Positions 22,133 to 30,447 of a stretch of DNA of 33,943 nucleotides are shown here, piece by piece. Source of the stretch: Ornithinibacillus caprae (lineage in GTDB: Bacteria; Bacillota; Bacilli; Bacillales; Amphibacillaceae); NCBI RefSeq assembly GCF_009728145.1, contig NZ_WOCA01000026.1:1-33943 (forward strand). The letters are read 5' to 3'. The notes below the pieces were generated by a model, which was given only the letters and a program-made list of their open reading frames with translations, did not search any database and was not told where the DNA came from. A program made the position numbers and the translations under genes. Within the stretch, counting starts at the first letter, position 1, and each line of letters opens with the position of its first letter.

Positions 22133-22175
22133 AAAAAACCTCGTCCATAGACCAATAAATAGTCTAAGGACGAGG
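22133..22175 (-). terminator. T-box regulated intrinsic terminator
   Basis: CCTCGTCC-T-TAGAC pairs with GTCTA-T-GGACGAGG (single mismatch, 9-nt loop) and is followed by TTTTTT on the minus strand, 20 nt before the MetRS start. The 5' arm overlaps sequence that can pair with the T-box. Confidence 0.88.
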
Positions 22176-22448
22176 TTATACTCGTGTTACCACCTTAATT
22201 CACTAATCACTCACATGATTAGTCTCAATAAGTACGGAACAAAATACATGTTCTTATACTCGGGCATTTATAACGAGTGCCAAAACTCGTCATACCTTTA
22301 CTCCTAATTATTGAGTTCAGATATGAAGCTCAGAGACCATATTCAATCAACTATTCAATGCTTCTTTTCAGCTACCGAAGCTCTCTGTAATAGAATATAT
22401 GATTTACTCTTCTCATCATTGCTTTTTGTTCAATTTGAGGTTACTTTA
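22133..22448 (-). promoter_or_regulatory. T-box leader (tRNA-Met sensing) of the MetRS gene
   Basis: The untranslated leader has the conserved T-box AAGGTGGTAACACG (core at 22183-22192) just upstream of an intrinsic terminator. Further 5' is a stem I region with AGAAGAGTA (K-turn/loop E type) and GGTAGCTG. A candidate specifier codon AUG, followed by G, lies at 22338-22340 in the 3' strand of stem I, matching the methionine enzyme downstream. Uncharged tRNA-Met would stabilise the antiterminator and switch on the MetRS and ANT genes. The specifier placement is from eye folding. Confidence 0.88.
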
Positions 22449-22454
22449 TACGTC

Positions 22455-22483
22455 ATAATATTTTAAATTTAACAATTTGTCAA
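22455..22483 (-). promoter_or_regulatory. SigA promoter of the T-box/MetRS transcript
   Basis: A perfect TTGACA (22478-22483) and TATTAT (22455-22460) are separated by 17 nt on the minus strand. This places the start near 22448 and gives a leader of about 335 nt to the ATG. Confidence 0.8.
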
Positions 22484-22594
22484 TTCAATTTATAAATATT
22501 TCAGTTTATAAAATGAGTAATTGATCGTAATTTGTGTCATAAGTAATAACTAAAACACCAGAAAGTATGATTATATTGCGTCATCAAGCTCTTA

Positions 22595-23214
22595 TTAATC
22601 TAAAAAGTTAATATAACGTCCTTTATTTAATTTTATGGCTTTTTGATAGACATTCCATGCACCTATCAAATCTTGAAAAGCCAATCCGACAGAACCATAA
22701 ATTGTAATTTGGTTTTCGTGTGTTCTGCCCAATTCTTCGTTAACAATCACATCACCTATTTCAGCATGTATGTCCTTTTCCGATAACCCTACTCCCCCAA
22801 TTGCCCCCATTTGAACAGCAAGATGGCGGTTATCACAAACAAAAAGTGATTGTTGTATTAATTCTGCACTAACTTCACATTTACCTGGTTCATCAGAACC
22901 TAGTGTTGTAATAAGTACTCCTTTTTAACCATATTGGAAAATAAAAATGGTTCTATGGCCCATGTGGCTGAAATAATATTATCAGAATTGTTAACTGCCT
23001 CTTCTACAGTTTTACAGATCTTCATTGATGCCTTACATTCTTGCTTCATTTCATTTACAAAGGACCTAGCTTTTTCACTATCAATATCATAAACAAATAC
23101 TGTTGAAAATCCCCTAAAATAGCCAAGGGAACGAAGCTGTAATCTACTTTGGACCCCTGCACCGATAATTGCAATACTTTTTGTATTTCTTCTTGCTAAT
23201 AAATAATAACTCAA
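22595..23214 (-). pseudogene. Broken ornithine cyclodeaminase / mu-crystallin family gene
   Basis: Two frames together spell the NAD-binding part of an ornithine cyclodeaminase/alanine dehydrogenase family protein. The first runs from 23214 (LARRNTKSIAIIGAGVQSRLQ, a Rossmann GxGxxS motif) to a stop after VKKEYLLQH. In the neighbouring frame KGVLITTLGSDEPGK continues without a stop into the C-terminal MGAIGGVGLSEKDIH...GSVGLAFQDL. The break is at an A5 run (22922-22926, minus strand); one more A would restore one reading frame. The roughly 110 N-terminal residues expected of the family are also absent, with no start or ribosome binding site upstream, so this is a decayed gene and not merely a sequencing slip. 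The original substrate is unknown. Confidence 0.85.
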
Positions 23215-23282
23215 TAGTTACATAATATTTCGATAAAAATCATTTAAATATACGATCACTCATACTCTACATAGAACTGTAA

Positions 23283-23313
23283 TAAAAAGCATAAGGAGTA
23301 CTATTCCTTATGC
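23283..23313 (-). terminator. Terminator of the parE-parC transcript
   Basis: A perfect 9-bp stem (GCATAAGGA at 23289-23297, TCCTTATGC at 23305-23313) is followed on the minus strand by TTTTTATTA. It lies about 105 nt beyond the parC stop. Confidence 0.8.
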
Positions 23314-23418
23314 TAAACTAGGTTCATTTGAATGTGTTATAAATAGTTGAATTAAGAAGTGATTTACTATGAACCACCTCTTTAATCCAAATATAGTTTA
23401 AATTTCCTGTATTCGTTT

Positions 23419-25869
23419 TTACTCTTTTATTTCTTCAAACGGTTTTTGATAGGTTGCTTGTTTCCATACTTCAACAACTTCACCTTGATTATCTGCATCA
23501 ATCACAAAGGATCCATTGCTGTACCTGTCACTGTATGAAAGTTCTAATGGAAATACTTGACGTGTTTCTCCTTGTGATGTGGTAAAGCTAATCGTATCAT
23601 CTTCATATGTTACAAAGAACCCTCGAATACGATGTGGTTTATTCTTTAATTCTCTAAGCATAATCAATCCACGCTTGGCACGACTAGATTTATCAAATTC
23701 TCTGAGTTTCATTCGTTTACACGCTCCGCGTTGCGTGATTATTACTAAAGAAGGATCTGCCATATCATCAAAAACTTGTCCATTAACAACATACTCGCCA
23801 TCTTTTAATTGAATAGCCTTCACTCCGGCAGCCCGCTGACCTACAACTGAAATCTCTGACTCGTGATACCACAATCCATACCCTTTATTCGAGGCAATAA
23901 ATACATCGGAGTACCCTTTGGTTTGATAAACATTAACGACTTCATCATCTTTTTTTAGATTCAATGCGATTAAAGCTTTCGAGTAACGTTGTGCTTCATA
24001 TAGTTTCAATTCACTACGCTTAATCATGCCATGCTTCGTAAAGAAGATAAGATAATTATTTTCTTCAAACTCTCTTACTGGAATACATTGAATAATATAT
24101 TCATCTTTATCAATGGATACCATATTGGAAATATGGTGACCAATATCTTTCCAACGAATGTCAGGTAATTCATGTACAGGTATATATAAATATTTCCCTT
24201 TATTGGTGAACATGAGTACTTTATCCGTTGTATTTAATTCCAACAAGCTAACGATGTGATCATTTTCTTTCATGGCAAAATCTTCACCATTCGATGCAGA
24301 GTAAGAACGTAAACTAGTTCGTTTAATATATCCATCTCTCGTAGCGGATACAAGTACATCCTCACTTGCAACCATTACCTCTATATCAATGGTTAACTCT
24401 TCAATTTCATTTTCAATAGTTGTTCTACGACTAGTAGAGAAGGTTTTCTTTATTTGTCGCAGATCTGCTTTTATGGTTTGGAATAATTTTTTCTCACTAG
24501 CTAAAATCGATTCCAGTTCCGTAATTTTCTTTCTTAATTCAGCTGCTTCTTTTTCTAATGAGGTAATGTCCGTGTTTGTTAAGCGATATAGCTGTAACAT
24601 GACAATTGCTTCCGCTTGAGCATCCGTAAAATCAAATTTAGCAATGATTTGACGTTTTGCGTCCTGTTTGTCCTTTGATGCTCGGATGGTCGGGATTAAT
24701 TCATCTAAAATTGAGATTGCTTTAATCAAGCCTTCCACAATATGTGATCGATCCTTCGCATGCTTAAGGTCAAACTTTGTCTGCCTCGTAACAACCTCTT
24801 TTTGATGAGCAATATATGCATCTAGAATTTTAGGTAAAGATAATAGCTTCGGTGTTTTATCCTGGATCGCAACCATATTAAAATGGTAGGTAACCTGTAA
24901 ATCTGTGTTTTTATATAAATAATTTAATACACCTTCACTATTTACATCCTTTTTCAGTTCAATAACAATACGCAATCCAGTTCGGTCTGTTTCATCACGT
25001 ACTTCTGCAATTCCCTCTACTTTTCGATCAAGGCGTAATTCATCCATCTTTTTAACCATATTTGCTTTATTGACATCATATGGTATTTCTTCTATAACAA
25101 TTTGTTGTCTACCATTGCGTTGATCTTCAACACGTGCTCTTCCTCGAACAATAATCTTTCCTTTTCCTGTTTCATAGGCTTTTTTAATGCCTTCTACTCC
25201 TTGGATAATTCCTCCAGTAGGAAAATCTGGTCCTTTAATGACTTGCATTAATTCATCAACGGTAATTTCTGGTTTGTCAATCTTTTTGATTACCGCATCA
25301 ATAACCTCTTCTAAATTATGTGGTGGAATATCTGTAGCATAACCGGCAGAAATACCAGTTGATCCATTCACCAATAAATTAGGAAATTTTGCTGGTAAAA
25401 CTACTGGTTCAGAGTCAGTATCATCAAAGTTCGGAATGAAATCTACTGTTTCTTTATTGATGTCACGTAATAACTCGGAGGCAATACTTGATAATCTTGC
25501 TTCCGTATAACGCATCGCAGCTGGAGGATCTCCATCTATACTACCATTATTACCATGCATTTCGATTAATTCATTACGCATTTTCCAATCTTGACTGAGT
25601 CTTACCATTGCATCATAAACAGAAGAATCTCCATGTGGATGATAATTACCAATTACTGTACCAACTGTTTTTGCGGACTTACGGAAGTTTTTATCATGCG
25701 TATTCCTCTCTTGAAGCATCGCATATAAAATCCTCCGTTGTACCGGCTTTAATCCATCACGTGCATCTGGAAGAGCACGGTCTTGAATAATATATTTACT
25801 ATATCTTCCAAATCTATCACCGATCACTTCTTCTAATGGAAGATCTAAATATTTCTCTGGTTGTGACAA
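23419..25869 (-). CDS. parC: DNA topoisomerase IV subunit A
   Basis: This 816-aa breakage-reunion subunit decatenates sister chromosomes with ParE. The N-terminal winged-helix domain carries RALPDARDGLKPVQRRILYAM, the quinolone-determining HPHGDSSVYDAMVRLSQDW (Ser82 and Asp86 align with S. aureus GrlA Ser80 and Glu84, so no obvious resistance change), and the catalytic Tyr121 in AMRYTEARLS. A coiled coil follows (about 430-480), then the C-terminal beta-pinwheel repeats (from about 500). The domain set and length are those of ParC/GrlA rather than GyrA. The start is a TTG at 25869, fixed by the purine-rich AAGGGGGGAT just upstream. It lies 44 nt after parE. Confidence 0.95.
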   Translation of the reverse strand: MSQPEKYLDLPLEEVIGDRFGRYSKYIIQDRALPDARDGLKPVQRRILYAMLQERNTHDKNFRKSAKTVGTVIGNYHPHGDSSVYDAMVRLSQDWKMRNELIEMHGNNGSIDGDPPAAMRYTEARLSSIASELLRDINKETVDFIPNFDDTDSEPVVLPAKFPNLLVNGSTGISAGYATDIPPHNLEEVIDAVIKKIDKPEITVDELMQVIKGPDFPTGGIIQGVEGIKKAYETGKGKIIVRGRARVEDQRNGRQQIVIEEIPYDVNKANMVKKMDELRLDRKVEGIAEVRDETDRTGLRIVIELKKDVNSEGVLNYLYKNTDLQVTYHFNMVAIQDKTPKLLSLPKILDAYIAHQKEVVTRQTKFDLKHAKDRSHIVEGLIKAISILDELIPTIRASKDKQDAKRQIIAKFDFTDAQAEAIVMLQLYRLTNTDITSLEKEAAELRKKITELESILASEKKLFQTIKADLRQIKKTFSTSRRTTIENEIEELTIDIEVMVASEDVLVSATRDGYIKRTSLRSYSASNGEDFAMKENDHIVSLLELNTTDKVLMFTNKGKYLYIPVHELPDIRWKDIGHHISNMVSIDKDEYIIQCIPVREFEENNYLIFFTKHGMIKRSELKLYEAQRYSKALIALNLKKDDEVVNVYQTKGYSDVFIASNKGYGLWYHESEISVVGQRAAGVKAIQLKDGEYVVNGQVFDDMADPSLVIITQRGACKRMKLREFDKSSRAKRGLIMLRELKNKPHRIRGFFVTYEDDTISFTTSQGETRQVFPLELSYSDRYSNGSFVIDADNQGEVVEVWKQATYQKPFEEIKE

Positions 25870-25913
25870 ACCAATCCCCCCTTGATAATTTCACTGTAGC
25901 GTATTCTAATTTA

Positions 25914-27863
25914 TCATGTATGAATTTTTTCGTTATCTAAAATATTTGGATCATCATCCATTCCAAAAGCAACATGGTTTTCAATCCATTTCCTCCGTGG
26001 TTCTACTTTATCACCCATTAATGTTGTAACTCTTCGTTCTGCTCTAGCTAAATCTTCAATCGTTACCCGAATTAATGTTCTCGTCTCAGGGTTCATCGTT
26101 GTTTCCCATAGCTGGTCTGCGTTCATTTCCCCTAAACCTTTGTAACGTTGAATAATATAACCATTTTTAAATTTCTTAACAGCTTCCTTTAGCTCATCTT
26201 CTTCCCAAGCATAAATAATTTCTTCTTTTTTCCCTTTACCCTTAGAAATCTTATACAGCGGTGGTAATGCAATATAAACTTTACCAGCCTCAACAAGATT
26301 TCTCATATATCGATAGAAAAATGTTAGTAGTAATACCTGAATGTGTGCTCCATCAGTATCCGCATCTGTCATAATGATAATTTTATCATATTGAACATCT
26401 TCTATATCAAAATCTCCACCTACTCCAGCACCGATCGTATGGATAATAGTTGAAATTTCCTCATTTTTAAATACATCTTGAAGCTTTGCCTTTTCGGTAT
26501 TAATAACCTTTCCTCGTAACGGTAGGACTGCTTGGAATTTTCGGTCTCTTCCTTGTTTTGCCGAACCACCTGCCGAGTCTCCCTCCACCAAATATAATTC
26601 ATTTCGTTTCGGGTTTTTCGATTGAGCTGGGGTCAATTTTCCACTTAAGATCGTATCTTTCCGTTTTCTTTTCTTCCCTGTTCTTGCGTTCTCACGAGCT
26701 TTTCGTGCGGCTTCTCTTGCTTCCTTGGCTTTAATAGCTTTTCGGATTAATTGGCTTGATATATCCGGATTTTCTTCCAGGAAGAAGGATAACTTTTCAG
26801 AAATAACAGCGTCAACTGCTGAACGTGCCTCAGACGTCCCTAATTTTCCTTTCGTTTGACCTTCAAACTGTAGCTTTTCTTCTGGAATACGGACAGAAAC
26901 AATGGCCGTTAAACCTTCACGTATATCCGTACCCTCTAAATTTTTATCTTTTTCCTTTAGAAAGTTTGCTCTTCTAGCATATTCATTAAACATTCTTGTA
27001 ATGGCACTTCTAGCGCCTGATTCATGCGTTCCGCCGTCACGTGTTCGAACATGGTTAACGAAGGATAGCATACTTTCTGCGTAACCGTCATTAAATTGAA
27101 AGGCAAATTCTACTTCAATCTCTTGATTTTCGCCTTCGAAAAATACAACTTCATGAAGCGTATCTTTTTCCTCATTTAGATACGTTGCAAATGACTTCAA
27201 TCCATCTGGAAACTCGTACTCTTCGGATTCATCATTTCGTTCATCGATTAAGGTAATTTTTAATCCTTTCAGTAGAAAGGCAGATTCACGTAATCGTTCG
27301 GAAAGTGTCTCAAAATCAAAAACTGTAGTAGAAAAAATTTGCGCATCTGGCTTGAAATGAATCAATGTTCCATGCTTCCTAGTAGACCCTTTCTTCACAG
27401 GATCACTAACAGCTTTTCCTCCATTTTCAAATCGCTGATTTACAATACTGCCATCGCGATACGTTGTTACTTCCATCCATTCCGACAAAGCATTTACAAC
27501 GGATGCACCAACACCATGCAGTCCACCACTAGTTTTGTATCCACCTTGTCCAAATTTACCTCCCGCGTGAAGAACAGTAAATATAACTTCCATTGTTGAT
27601 TTTCCTGTACGGTGCATCCCTGTTGGAATACCTCGTCCACTATCTTCTACTGAAATACTATTATCTTTATGTATAATGACTTTAATCGCATTACCATATC
27701 CTGCCAGGGCTTCATCTACCGCATTATCAACGATTTCAAATACTAAATGGTGAAGTCCGCGGTGATCGGTACTCCCTATATACATCCCTGGTCTTTTACG
27801 TACTGCATCAAGACCTTCTAATACTTGAATGGAATCATCTGAGTACTGTAACTTATTATCCAT
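25914..27863 (-). CDS. parE: DNA topoisomerase IV subunit B
   Basis: This 649-aa ATPase subunit has a GHKL domain with EIVDNAVDEALAG (catalytic Glu43 and Asn47), DSGRGIPTGMH, and the ATP-lid GGLHGVGASVVNALSEW. The transducer domain follows. The TOPRIM domain has LVEGDSAGGSAKQGRDRKFQA and TDADTDGAHI (metal-binding acidic residues). The C-terminal GEMNADQLWETTM tail is standard. Pairing with parC rather than gyrA identifies it as ParE. The best start is the ATG at 27863, with AAGGGG 9-10 nt upstream; an in-frame TTG three codons earlier abuts that site. Promoter and LexA-like box are at 27912-27940. Confidence 0.95.
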   Translation of the reverse strand: MDNKLQYSDDSIQVLEGLDAVRKRPGMYIGSTDHRGLHHLVFEIVDNAVDEALAGYGNAIKVIIHKDNSISVEDSGRGIPTGMHRTGKSTMEVIFTVLHAGGKFGQGGYKTSGGLHGVGASVVNALSEWMEVTTYRDGSIVNQRFENGGKAVSDPVKKGSTRKHGTLIHFKPDAQIFSTTVFDFETLSERLRESAFLLKGLKITLIDERNDESEEYEFPDGLKSFATYLNEEKDTLHEVVFFEGENQEIEVEFAFQFNDGYAESMLSFVNHVRTRDGGTHESGARSAITRMFNEYARRANFLKEKDKNLEGTDIREGLTAIVSVRIPEEKLQFEGQTKGKLGTSEARSAVDAVISEKLSFFLEENPDISSQLIRKAIKAKEAREAARKARENARTGKKRKRKDTILSGKLTPAQSKNPKRNELYLVEGDSAGGSAKQGRDRKFQAVLPLRGKVINTEKAKLQDVFKNEEISTIIHTIGAGVGGDFDIEDVQYDKIIIMTDADTDGAHIQVLLLTFFYRYMRNLVEAGKVYIALPPLYKISKGKGKKEEIIYAWEEDELKEAVKKFKNGYIIQRYKGLGEMNADQLWETTMNPETRTLIRVTIEDLARAERRVTTLMGDKVEPRRKWIENHVAFGMDDDPNILDNEKIHT

Positions 27864-27911
27864 TCGGTCCAACCCCTTCCTAATACTGCATCTTTCTCTA
27901 CATGTACATTT

Positions 27912-27940
27912 ATATTAGAACAAATGTTTGATGTTGTAAA
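27912..27940 (-). promoter_or_regulatory. parE promoter with LexA-like box in the spacer
   Basis: TTTACA (27935-27940) and TAATAT (27912-27917) are separated by 17 nt on the minus strand. Inside the spacer GAACAAATGTTT (27918-27929, plus strand) matches the core of the Gram-positive LexA/DinR consensus CGAACRNRYGTTYC, missing only the outermost bases. parEC is, to my knowledge, listed in the B. subtilis LexA regulon. Confidence 0.6.
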
Positions 27941-28026
27941 ATCGAGTGCCAATTTATTACGTATGGCTTCTTTCAACTCGTGACATGTCTAATAGTATAC
28001 TACAATTGAATTAATATTGTATAGAA

Positions 28027-28054
28027 CAGAAAAAAGGATGACTACTTTGTCATC
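28027..28054 (-). terminator. Terminator of yneT
   Basis: A perfect 7-bp stem (GGATGAC at 28035-28041, GTCATCC at 28048-28054) is followed by TTTTTTT on the minus strand, 11 nt past the yneT stop. It separates yneT from parE transcription. Confidence 0.85.
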
Positions 28055-28064
28055 CCGTAGCGGA

Positions 28065-28478
28065 CTATTTTTTTAGTAATACAGCATGTGCAACTTTGAT
28101 ACACACATCCATGATAACCGTGAAGTCATTCTCTACAAGGATATCATATGCCTCTTCATTAGCAACTCCTTGTTGTGCCCAAAAGACCTTGCAGTTAGTT
28201 TGAACAGCCTCTTTCGCTAATTCTGGTAGATATTCGGATCTTCTAAATACATTTATAATATCGAACTCTTCTTCTACATCTAGTAGAGAATTGTATGCCT
28301 TTTCACCTAATACTTCTTCAACAGTAGGATTTACCGGAATAATACGATACCCATTTTCTTGCATAATTTTTGAGATTTGATAAGAGGTTCTTGTTGGGTT
28401 ATTTGATAATCCTACTACTGCAATCGTTCTTCCTTGTTCTAAAACTTGTCTTATTTGTTCATTTGATGGATTTTCCAA
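28065..28478 (-). CDS. yneT: CoA-binding domain protein (YneT/YccU family)
   Basis: This 137-aa single-domain protein has a Rossmann-like CoA-binding fold: TIAVVGLSNNPTRTSY near residue 18, GYRIIPVNP, then FDIINVFRRSEYLPELAKEAV and KVFWAQQGV, and C-terminal DVCIKVAHA. It resembles the nucleotide-binding half of succinyl-CoA synthetase alpha, but no enzymatic activity is known for this family, and no catalytic residue is evident. It precedes parE as in B. subtilis. The start is a TTG at 28478 with a strong AGGGGTGAT 6 nt upstream. It has its own promoter at 28539-28567 and its own terminator. Confidence 0.85.
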   Translation of the reverse strand: MENPSNEQIRQVLEQGRTIAVVGLSNNPTRTSYQISKIMQENGYRIIPVNPTVEEVLGEKAYNSLLDVEEEFDIINVFRRSEYLPELAKEAVQTNCKVFWAQQGVANEEAYDILVENDFTVIMDVCIKVAHAVLLKK

Positions 28479-28538
28479 GCTTAAATCACCCCTGATTGTA
28501 TAAATACGACCATTTACTATACTATAATGTATGCTATA

Positions 28539-28567
28539 ATTATATCGCTTGAAAGGAATCCTTTCAA
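28539..28567 (-). promoter_or_regulatory. yneT promoter overlapped by a perfect 19-bp palindrome
   Basis: TTGAAA (28562-28567) and TATAAT (28539-28544) are 17 nt apart on the minus strand. The palindrome TTGAAAGGATTCCTTTCAA (28549-28567) covers the -35 and most of the spacer, the usual place for a repressor site. I cannot name the regulator. Confidence 0.6.
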
Positions 28568-28613
28568 ATATAACTATTAGAAACTCGTCTTAAGGCTAAA
28601 TTTTAAGGAGAAA

Positions 28614-28634
28614 TACATCAATTGAATTGATGTA
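28614..28634. promoter_or_regulatory. Perfect 21-bp palindrome of unknown role
   Basis: TACATCAATT (28614-28623) and AATTGATGTA (28625-28634) are exact inverted repeats around a single G in the yneT/plsY divergent region. No U-tract follows, so it looks more like a DNA-binding site than a terminator. Confidence 0.45.
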
Positions 28635-28663
28635 AGATATCAAAAGTTAAAGCTAAATAAAAA

Positions 28664-28684
28664 TATTAGTACCTTCTACTAATA
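28664..28684 (+). promoter_or_regulatory. FapR-type operator upstream of plsY
   Basis: TATTAGTA (28664-28671) and TACTAATA (28677-28684) form perfect 8-bp arms around CCTTC. This agrees with the FapR box TTAGTACCTGATACTAA known in Bacillus, differing only in the non-conserved centre. It is 55 bp before the plsY start. FapR represses membrane-lipid genes and is released by malonyl-CoA. Confidence 0.75.
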
Positions 28685-28739
28685 CTTCGTGTTAAAATAA
28701 AATATACATATTTATATATGAATGAAAGTAGGTAATAAA

Positions 28740-29321
28740 ATGGAATATATTCTATTTGCCATAATTGCATATCTTTTAGGCTCTATCCCTTCAGCTTTAA
28801 TTGTTGGTAAGGTTGGATATAATATCGATATTCGCGAACACGGTAGTGGTAATTTAGGTGCCACAAACACCTTTCGAACACTCGGAGTTAAAGCAGGTAG
28901 TATCGTAACTCTAGCTGATATCTTAAAAGGAACTTTGGCAACATTAATACCCGTATTTTTCAATGCCGATGTTTATCCTCTACTGATTGGGGTTTTTGCC
29001 GTATTAGGGCATACGTATCCACTATTTGCCAAATTTAAAGGCGGAAAAGCGGTAGCCACTTCGGGTGGAATTATTTTAGGAGTAAATCCAATTTTATTTT
29101 TCGTTATGATTGCAAGTTTTTTACTAACATTGTATCTGACTAAGTATGTTTCACTGTCTTCAATGATAACTGGAGTTGTAACTGTAATTGCATCCATAAT
29201 AATTGGAGATGTCGGACTGATTATCGTTGCTGTTGTATTAACTGTTTTTGTCTTTTATAGACACACAGAAAATATTAAGCGAATAAAGAATAAAACAGAA
29301 CCGAAAATTAAATGGATGTAG
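28740..29321 (+). CDS. plsY: Glycerol-3-phosphate acyltransferase PlsY
   Basis: This 193-aa integral membrane enzyme transfers the acyl group of acyl-phosphate (made by PlsX) to glycerol-3-phosphate, giving lysophosphatidic acid. All three PlsY loop motifs are present: [11 protein letters not shown] (about 15-25), [16 protein letters not shown] (about 35-50) and [21 protein letters not shown] (about 97-117, with the FKGGK element). Five or so membrane segments surround them. I choose the ATG at 28740 because AGTAGGT lies 8 nt upstream and the length then equals that of B. subtilis YneS (193 aa). An in-frame ATG at 28722 has no ribosome binding site. It is divergent from yneT, with a FapR-type operator upstream. 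Confidence 0.93.
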   Translation: MEYILFAIIAYLLGSIPSALIVGKVGYNIDIREHGSGNLGATNTFRTLGVKAGSIVTLADILKGTLATLIPVFFNADVYPLLIGVFAVLGHTYPLFAKFKGGKAVATSGGIILGVNPILFFVMIASFLLTLYLTKYVSLSSMITGVVTVIASIIIGDVGLIIVAVVLTVFVFYRHTENIKRIKNKTEPKIKWM

Positions 29322-29335
29322 AGAAAAATGAATTG

Positions 29336-29383
29336 ATATTCAATTGATCTGGAGATGAACGGATTAATTGAATATTTTTATTT
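29336..29383 (+). terminator. Probable terminator of plsY
   Basis: ATATTCAATT (29336-29345) and AATTGAATAT (29366-29375) form a 10-bp stem with a long 20-nt loop, followed by TTTTTATTTT. The distance to the plsY stop is 14 nt. Confidence 0.55.
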
Positions 29384-29500
29384 TCTTAAGTATACTTTGG
29401 ATTAGATTGTCCCGCATGTAACAAATGGGGCAACTCTAAAGAGGAATAAATAGATTGAAGGTTTACATGATCTCCGAGTATATTATAAAGGGGAAGTACT

Positions 29501-30433
29501 ATGGAAAACACAAAACACATGACACATAAAATGCCAACTAAAGAAGAACGACATAAATTATTTGGATCTGTAAAACCGGGGCCGAAACAAAAACCAACCG
29601 ACAAAAACAAAATGCCTGATTTACAGAATGTACAAAAAGATTTTTTATTTGATATAGATGCAGTTGGAATTTCAAACGTAAAACATCCTATTATTGTTCA
29701 AAGTAATTTAAATCCGACAACTCAAACAACTATAGCAACGTTTAAGCTTACCTCTAAGATAGAAAAGACGAGCAAAGGAACGAATATGAGTCGATTTACA
29801 GAACAATTGAATCAGTATCATGAAAAAGGTTTTATTGCTAACTTTGATTCGTTAAAACAATTTACAAAAGATTTAGCAGAACGGTTGGATCAAAATGATG
29901 CAACGATAGAGCTTAGATTTCCCTGGTTCTTTGAACGACGTGGACCACAATCTGATCTTGTTGGAATGAACCACGCGGATATTTCTATGTTAGTAACCTA
30001 TGATGCTGTTAAAGGATGTTCTATTCATGCATCATTAACAGCTTCCATTACAACTCTTTGTCCGTGTTCAAAAGAAATTAGTGAATACAGTGCTCATAAT
30101 CAACGAGGACATATTACAATGGAAGTAAGCTTTACGGATGACTTTGATGAAACAAAAACAGATTGGAAAGAGATGCTATTAGAGGCTGCAGAAAGCAATG
30201 CAAGTGCAAGACTCCATCCTGTTTTAAAGCGTCCAGACGAAAAAATGGTTACTGAACAAGCTTATGAAAATCCACGTTTTGTTGAGGATATGGTTCGTCT
30301 AGTTGCTGCAGACCTTTACGAATCACCGTTCATTACAAAATTTGAAGTTTCTTGTAGGAATGAAGAATCGATTCATATGCATGATGCCGTTGCATCTTTA
30401 CGTTATAATAAATTGGATTCAAGTTCTTTGTAA
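29501..30433 (+). CDS. folE2: GTP cyclohydrolase IB (FolE2)
   Basis: This 310-aa enzyme converts GTP to 7,8-dihydroneopterin triphosphate, the entry step to folate and queuosine. It belongs to the GCYH-IB (YciA/FolE2) family. It has IRFPWFFERRGP-like LRFPWFFERRGP (138-149), the metal-site segment TLCPCSKEISEYSAHNQRG with Cys187, Cys189 and His199, and the C-terminal CRNEESIHMHDAVA. FolE2 tolerates metals other than zinc, and its B. subtilis counterpart is induced by Zur on zinc starvation. I see no clear Zur box in the 180 bp upstream, so it may be the constitutive or only cyclohydrolase here. The ATG at 29501 has AAAGGGG 7 nt upstream. A weak promoter (TTGAAG-18-TATATT) is possible near 29455-29484. 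yidD follows after 14 nt. Confidence 0.93.
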   Translation: MENTKHMTHKMPTKEERHKLFGSVKPGPKQKPTDKNKMPDLQNVQKDFLFDIDAVGISNVKHPIIVQSNLNPTTQTTIATFKLTSKIEKTSKGTNMSRFTEQLNQYHEKGFIANFDSLKQFTKDLAERLDQNDATIELRFPWFFERRGPQSDLVGMNHADISMLVTYDAVKGCSIHASLTASITTLCPCSKEISEYSAHNQRGHITMEVSFTDDFDETKTDWKEMLLEAAESNASARLHPVLKRPDEKMVTEQAYENPRFVEDMVRLVAADLYESPFITKFEVSCRNEESIHMHDAVASLRYNKLDSSSL

Positions 30434-30447
30434 AAGGATAATAGGAT

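Noticed and set aside
22113-22148. N-terminal extension of MetRS starting at 22148
   Set aside because: It would translate through the T-box terminator and begin before the AGGAGG site; the ATG at 22112 is better placed.
23419-25869. Possible quinolone-resistance change in ParC (Asp86 where S. aureus has Glu84)
   Set aside because: Aspartate at this position is, to my knowledge, also found in wild-type Bacillus ParC; Ser82 is unchanged.
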